DNA from: Euperipatoides rowelli
Taxonomy: Eukaryota > Onychophora > Udeonychophora > Euonychophora > Peripatopsidae
DNA: 10,783 nucleotides
Assembly: GCA_003024985.2 (NCBI GenBank)
Contig: PXIH01S0020373.1
Direction: 5' to 3' (one strand)
In this document: one piece after another, positions 7,214-10,783 of the stretch
Numbering within the stretch: position 1 is the stretch's first letter
Layout of the letters: every line of letters starts with the position of its first letter
Notes under the pieces: model-generated
Databases searched by the model: none
What the model was told of the DNA's origin: nothing
Seen by the model: the letters and a program-made list of their open reading frames with translations, nothing else
Position numbers and translations under genes: made by a program

Positions 7214-7221
7214 CTTGTAGT
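7214..7221. repeat. 8-bp target site duplication (right)
   Basis: CTTGTAGT directly after the hAT-type element, identical to the left copy at 6645-6652. Confidence 0.92.
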
Positions 7222-7737
7222 TGGATAACTATTACAGGTATTGTCAGGCATAACCTAAACAAGGGTAAAATAAGAGTGAAAAAAACAAAAACAGAAAAAT
7301 AAAGTCAATACTAACACATTTTCATAGTCAAAATAAAATATTTAAACTCGAATGAAAAAATAAATGACTATGGCATCATTCTGGTTGTGGTTTAGCAGCT
7401 ATTCATCTTTATTCTTATTTAATCATAATATTCCATAAAATGTTCTTTTCTTTTCTTTAACAATCATCATTGATTAAAAATATATTTCTTATTATCTAAG
7501 CCGATTATGCTAAATAACTTTACTATTATTTAAAACTAAATAACTAAGCTAAATAACCTAAATAATTATTCAACAAAACATAATTCCTGTAATAAAAATA
7601 TTGATTAGATTATCTTGGCAATATGAGTATTTTTTTTAAATAATAAAAAAAAAGAATGTTGTTAAAAGATTTTTTTTAAAAAAAGTATTTACATTTATTC
7701 AATTACTACATTAATGTCCATAAAACATGAATTGTAG
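7222..7737. other. AT-rich non-coding stretch
   Basis: Nothing recognisable. Very AT-rich, with several A- and T-runs and repeated TAAATAACTA-like words near 7510-7570. No ORF, RNA gene or inverted-repeat element is evident. Confidence 0.55.
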
Positions 7738-7738
7738 T

Positions 7739-7794
7739 CTCTGAGAAAGGGAGGGCTTTAAATACATCTGGTCTCAGAGCAGAACCCAGATGTA
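7739..7794. repeat. Two overlapping hairpins
   Basis: CTCTGAGA (7739-7746) pairs perfectly with TCTCAGAG (7772-7779). TACATCTGG (7763-7771) pairs perfectly with CCAGATGTA (7786-7794). The two stems interleave, so they would form a pseudoknot or exclude each other. The region overlaps the end of a weak endonuclease-like fragment on the - strand. Function is unknown. Confidence 0.5.
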
Positions 7795-7979
7795 GACCTA
7801 ATAGTCACCCAAGATAAACTGAAATCACCTGAATAAGCAATCATAAACATTGGATTTGTATTACAATTCATAGCAGTTAATAATTCTTCCTCCCTTTTAT
7901 TTATTAAACTTAATTCTGTAATGAAGAGAACTTCTAGGTATGGGGTAGATTTTCTATGGGGAGCATCAGTGCTTGCCAT
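7758..7979 (-). pseudogene. Possible non-LTR endonuclease fragment
   Basis: A 73-codon frame on the - strand contains KREEELLTAMN, then NPMFMIA, then GDFSLSW. In APE-type endonucleases of non-LTR retrotransposons, a leucine-rich helix is followed by a hydrophobic strand and a GDFN box that supplies catalytic residues. Here the box reads GDFS and is preceded by an apparent YS insertion. The resemblance is short and the rest of the frame is not recognisable, so this may be chance. If real, it is a different copy from the - strand reverse transcriptase at 10.0-10.8 kb, because the endonuclease should lie upstream of it, at higher coordinates. Confidence 0.3.
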
Positions 7980-8476
7980 AGTGTCCTCTCAGCCTGGTTA
8001 TGGTCGAACTCATTTCTAGGCAAAATTGGGACAAGAAGAACTGGTAGCAACAGAAATGATTAGGAGAATGAGCACCCAAAACCCTAATTTTTGTCTCTGC
8101 AAATGTATTTGCAAGACAATTTCCAATTTCCGAGGCTTCATCTCAATTTACATAAAATTGAAGAAAATAATGTTTGACAGTTTCTGATTTTTAGAATTGA
8201 TGATCTAACCATAGAATGCAACCCTGGGATAAAACTGTACCCTACTCAAACAAAAGGTATGATTATTCACCAATAATTAGAGATACTATTAAATCCTTCC
8301 AGTAGTTTTATTTCATAGAGTGTTAGTGNTTATGTGATATTTAACATGCCAATATCATTATTATAACTTGTATAGATATTCAGTTCTTGGGGTATGTGTG
8401 TACCCCAGGGTAGCAGTATATGTTTGTTTTTTTTTCCATATGGTGTAAATATATTTATTTAATTATTTTTTTTTTT
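7980..8476. other. Non-coding stretch with one GGGGTA hairpin
   Basis: No gene is seen. A hairpin at 8389-8406 (GGGGTA, six-base loop, TACCCC) is followed by AGGGTAGCA. An unresolved base lies at 8329. The rest is unremarkable AT-rich DNA, slightly less AT-rich near 7980-8110. Confidence 0.5.
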
Positions 8477-8666
8477 AGCAGTGAATAATTTTTGAAATAA
8501 TCATAATTACACGTAATGTGAAAGTGACTCTTCTTATCTGTTTTTTTTTTTTTTTTGGTTTTATTTTTTCACTTTAGCTACCTACATAAAATCAAGGACA
8601 AAATGCACAATCTATAAAAATTTGGTTTGTTTGGAGCACAAACAAATATTCTAATTTAAATTTTAC
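8477..8666. repeat. Tandem duplication, copy 1 (190 bp)
   Basis: Starts AGCAGTGAATAATTTTTGAA and ends at CTAATTTAAATTTTAC. It contains a long poly-T followed by GGTTTTATTTTTTCACTTTA, GCTACCTACATAAAAT and a TGCAC-ATCTATAAA block. Copy 2 follows directly. The unit resembles no element I recognise. Confidence 0.88.
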
Positions 8667-8830
8667 AGCAGTGATATTGTTTGAAATAATTATAATTATT
8701 TTTTTTTTTTTTTTGGTTTTATTTTTTCACTTTAGCTACCTACATAAAATGGAGGGTGAACTGCACCATCTGTAAAAAGTTGTTTTATTTAGAGAACTAA
8801 AAAAAAAAAATTGTCTAATTTAAATTTTAT
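8667..8830. repeat. Tandem duplication, copy 2 (164 bp)
   Basis: Repeats copy 1 from AGCAGTGATATTGTTTGAAA to CTAATTTAAATTTTAT. It is shorter mainly because about 26 bases around the ACACGTAATGTG segment of copy 1 are absent. The poly-T and CACTTTAGCTACCTACAT core is identical to copy 1, while the downstream half is more diverged. Confidence 0.88.
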
Positions 8831-9336
8831 AAAAAAAAAACTTTTTTGTGTGTGATATTAAATTATTCTTACATGCTTTCTTCTTGTTTTCTTAAAATAA
8901 AGTTAATTTAAACGTTAATTACCATATATTATTATTATTATTTTAATGGGGTCCATCTCTACCCCAGTGTAGCATTCCTGTAGCAAATTATAAGGGTAGA
9001 ATTCCTGGGTTAAGGAACTAAACAGAACCCATGCTAAAAAATAGAATGTAGAATTTTCTTCTGGGACACCAAAATGGATTTATTTTATAACTTTGGAGAC
9101 TTATGGGATTTTATAATAATAAAAAATGTTTTTAACAGTCATTACAGTTTACATTTCAACCTTATCATGATTAGGTAAATGTATAACAAAGTTCTTTTTA
9201 AAATGTTTATCACATTTATCTCTATAACATTTTTTTTTTTTGATGAGTTATCGTGCTTCACTCCTATATTTCAATATACAAATTACATTTATTTTACAAT
9301 TATCTTCCTATTATCTTAAATACACAATATTTAAGA

Positions 9337-9338
<2 letters not shown>
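8831..9338. other. AT-rich non-coding stretch
   Basis: No gene. It holds a GGGGT (8948-8952) / ACCCC (8961-8965) hairpin followed by AGTGTAGCA, resembling the hairpin at 8389-8406. The remainder is AT-rich with homopolymers such as the poly-T at about 9231-9241. Confidence 0.5.

Positions 9339-9340
<2 letters not shown>

Positions 9341-9406
<66 letters not shown>
9341..9406. repeat. (ATT)22 microsatellite
   Basis: Sixty-six bases of perfect ATT, 22 units with no interruption. Long Leu or Tyr runs in two forward frames here (9240-9435) are readings of the repeat, not proteins. The lack of interruptions suggests a young, length-variable locus. Confidence 0.98.
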
Positions 9407-10025
9407 TTATATTTGCGTTTCTTAAACCAAATTAGCATAAAAAATACTTTTTTGGTAATTCGGTGTTCTTAGTCCGGAAATTATTTTTTAAATTATGCAA
9501 TCTCATGTGATTCTGTGAGAAAATTTTAAAATGCTCTAAGATACATTTTTATATCAAGATGAAAATTTTTTACAAATGCTGTAAAGTGGAAAATCCTTTG
9601 GGTTTAAAAGATTGATTCTAAAAATAGCACCTTTAATGTATTGCCAAGGGGAAAAATTTAGCTTCTATTGCCGAAATATAAATTTCCTACTGGCTTAACT
9701 ACGATAAGTAAATTATTTAACAATTCTATACAAACTTCACTAGTAAGCTAATATTATAATTATCTAACTCCTAACCTTAGTCAGATTTATGAATCGTGTG
9801 TAACTTAGGAAAGTAGTGAAGCAACTTTACATTTAACATCTTAATAACTCATGATAATATACCTGATATTATTTTATCATGCCAAACCTTGTTATATTCA
9901 CTATCAGATTTGTTTCTCCTACAGGCTTTCTCACCAATGGCATAATATCACTGTACTACAATTTATAGTATTTACATTTGTTTTTAGAATCGCTGCAAAA
10001 TTAGGTAATATTAATCCTTATTTGC
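9407..10025. other. AT-rich non-coding stretch
   Basis: No supported gene. An inverted repeat, CATGATAA (9850-9857) and TTATCATG (9874-9881), is perfect over 8 bp. A forward ORF at 9851-10045 has no recognisable features. The last part, about 9880-10025, could hold the decayed C-terminus or 3' end of the - strand retroelement, but I could not read it. Confidence 0.45.
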
Positions 10026-10327
10026 TTACATATTATTTATTATAATTAACATTAATTGTATGGATTCAATGGTATTTATTTGGCTTAAGGTTAATGAATG
10101 GCTCCAAACTGGGGCACAATACTCCACAATGATTCTAATATAAGTTGTGTATGCAAGTTTCATAATACGAATACTGGCACCTAATCTCTTCAATCTATAG
10201 ATCAAAAACATGACTCAGTTTTTTTACACATATTTTCGACATGAATGTTCCACTTTAGATCCTTTTTTATCCATACTCCCAGTATGCTAACTCCATCCAC
10301 CACCTTCAAATGAACATTATCGATTGA
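10026..10327 (-). pseudogene. Non-LTR reverse transcriptase, C-terminal remnant
   Basis: Continues the - strand reverse transcriptase at 10382-10783 after frameshifts and stops. One frame (about 10327 down to 10200) contains VSILGVWIKKDLKWNIHV, ending at a stop. A second frame (10211 down to 10026) contains RLKRLGA, then TTYIRIIVEYCAPVW and INTIESIQ. The LGVxIxxDLKWNxHV block, the LxRLKxLG helix and YxRxxxEYCAPVW are standard landmarks, in this order, of the post-palm region of non-LTR polymerases. The frame ends at 10026, with the expected continuation unreadable. At least two frameshifts make it non-functional. Confidence 0.85.
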
Positions 10328-10381
10328 CAATATGGTGTTTTTTTTATTTACTTAAAATCATGATTTAGTATGCAGCATTTA

Positions 10382-10783
10382 TTAGGATTGAAATTTAAGT
10401 TTTACAAGCAATACTTGCTGAGTTAATGAGTTAATTATATCTTGGTGGTGGTGCAGGTTATTATAATTTACTATACATGTAATTGTCATGTCATCTACAT
10501 ANTTCAAACTATATTTACAGTTGTCAGCGACATCATTAATTAAGAGTGCAAATATGAAGCTGCCCAGGATGGAGCCCTGTGGTACACCCCTAGTTACACA
10601 AAAACATTTTGCTGAGTTATTAACTGGGCTTTTCATCGATTGATTTCTATTTGTTAGAAATGAAGTTATCCAGTTATACGTAGAATGCGAATGCGTAGAA
10701 TGCGTAGAATGCGATGGCAACAATTCACTAAGTTTTTTCAGGAACATTTCAGGGTCTAAATTATGGAAAGCCTTTGAAAAGTC
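10382..10783 (-). pseudogene. Non-LTR retrotransposon reverse transcriptase, palm domain, partial
   Basis: An open - strand frame runs off the window edge at 10783. In order it shows DFSKAFHNLDP (first catalytic Asp, motif A), WITSFLTNRNQ, TRGVPQGSILGSFIFALLIND (motif B region) and the catalytic YVDD box (10490-10501), then a stop at 10382. These are the landmarks of LINE-type reverse transcriptases that prime on nicked target DNA. YVDD and the surrounding motifs suggest the CR1/L2/Jockey side of the tree, but the clade is uncertain. The unresolved base at 10502 falls in the codon just before YVDD. A 9-bp in-frame repeat expands a Thr-His-Ser tract after motif A. The frame is intact here but broken further on (10026-10400), so the copy is dead. 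Confidence 0.88.
10678..10713. repeat. 9-bp in-frame repeat within the reverse transcriptase
   Basis: GCGTAGAAT occurs at 10693-10701 and 10702-10710, with a near copy ACGTAGAAT at 10678-10686 and a 6-bp partial between. On the - strand it encodes repeats of three residues drawn from His, Ser and Thr. The period is a multiple of three, so the ORF stays open. Confidence 0.85.

Noticed and set aside
9240-9435. Poly-Leu and poly-Tyr ORFs
   Set aside because: Both are readings of the (ATT)22 microsatellite in different frames.
9851-10045. 64-codon forward ORF
   Set aside because: It has no recognisable motif, lies in AT-rich DNA and overlaps the end of the reverse-strand retroelement.
7758-10783. 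One continuous - strand LINE joining the endonuclease scrap and the reverse transcriptase
   Set aside because: On the - strand the endonuclease should lie at higher coordinates than the reverse transcriptase, but the scrap lies at lower coordinates, so they cannot be one collinear element.

Overview
The window looks like AT-rich, intergenic or intronic DNA from an invertebrate-type animal genome. It has no bacterial operons, ribosome binding sites or long intact ORFs. It does have long A/T homopolymers, tri- and tetranucleotide microsatellites, a minisatellite and remnants of at least six kinds of transposable element: a Ty3/Gypsy-type LTR element, two or three non-LTR elements, a hAT-type MITE, a second terminal-inverted-repeat element and a tRNA-headed SINE-like element. 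Three single N bases (3660, 8329, 10502) suggest a draft assembly. The species cannot be fixed from this sequence. I see no convincing host protein-coding gene.

Layout. 1-1650: AT-rich DNA with a 40-bp tandem repeat (about 166-272) and a GGAC/GGAT microsatellite (1312-1404). 1653-3210: a dead Ty3/Gypsy-like gag-pol remnant on the + strand, with gag zinc-knuckle region, retropepsin start and reverse transcriptase. A 235-bp piece spanning the knuckle and protease start is duplicated in tandem. 3185-4284: mostly featureless, with small hairpins and one polypurine tract. 4287-4926: a 640-bp DNA transposon remnant or MITE with about 30-bp imperfect terminal inverted repeats, flanked by TA. 5064-5273: a tRNA-derived SINE-like element with A box, B box and a GC-rich hairpin.

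5441-6451: a degraded non-LTR retrotransposon ORF fragment (+). Its middle has been replaced by about 44 copies of a 16/21-bp minisatellite (5540-6307). The 21-bp form reads in frame with the retrotransposon ORF, so the array appears to have been born from that ORF. 6653-7213: a 561-bp hAT-type MITE with 16-bp terminal inverted repeats and a perfect 8-bp target duplication (CTTGTAGT), filled with a roughly 60-bp internal tandem repeat. 7222-10025: AT-rich DNA with a weak endonuclease-like non-LTR scrap (- strand), a 190/164-bp tandem duplication, repeated GGGGT/ACCCC hairpins and a 22-unit ATT microsatellite. 10026-10783: the C-terminal half of a non-LTR reverse transcriptase on the - strand, running off the window edge.

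No genes act together here. The window is a layered transposon graveyard. Its interest lies in the order of events that can be read from it: duplication after inactivation in the Gypsy remnant, birth of a minisatellite inside a non-LTR ORF, and variation inside two repeat arrays that looks like CpG deamination. The last point suggests germline DNA methylation.
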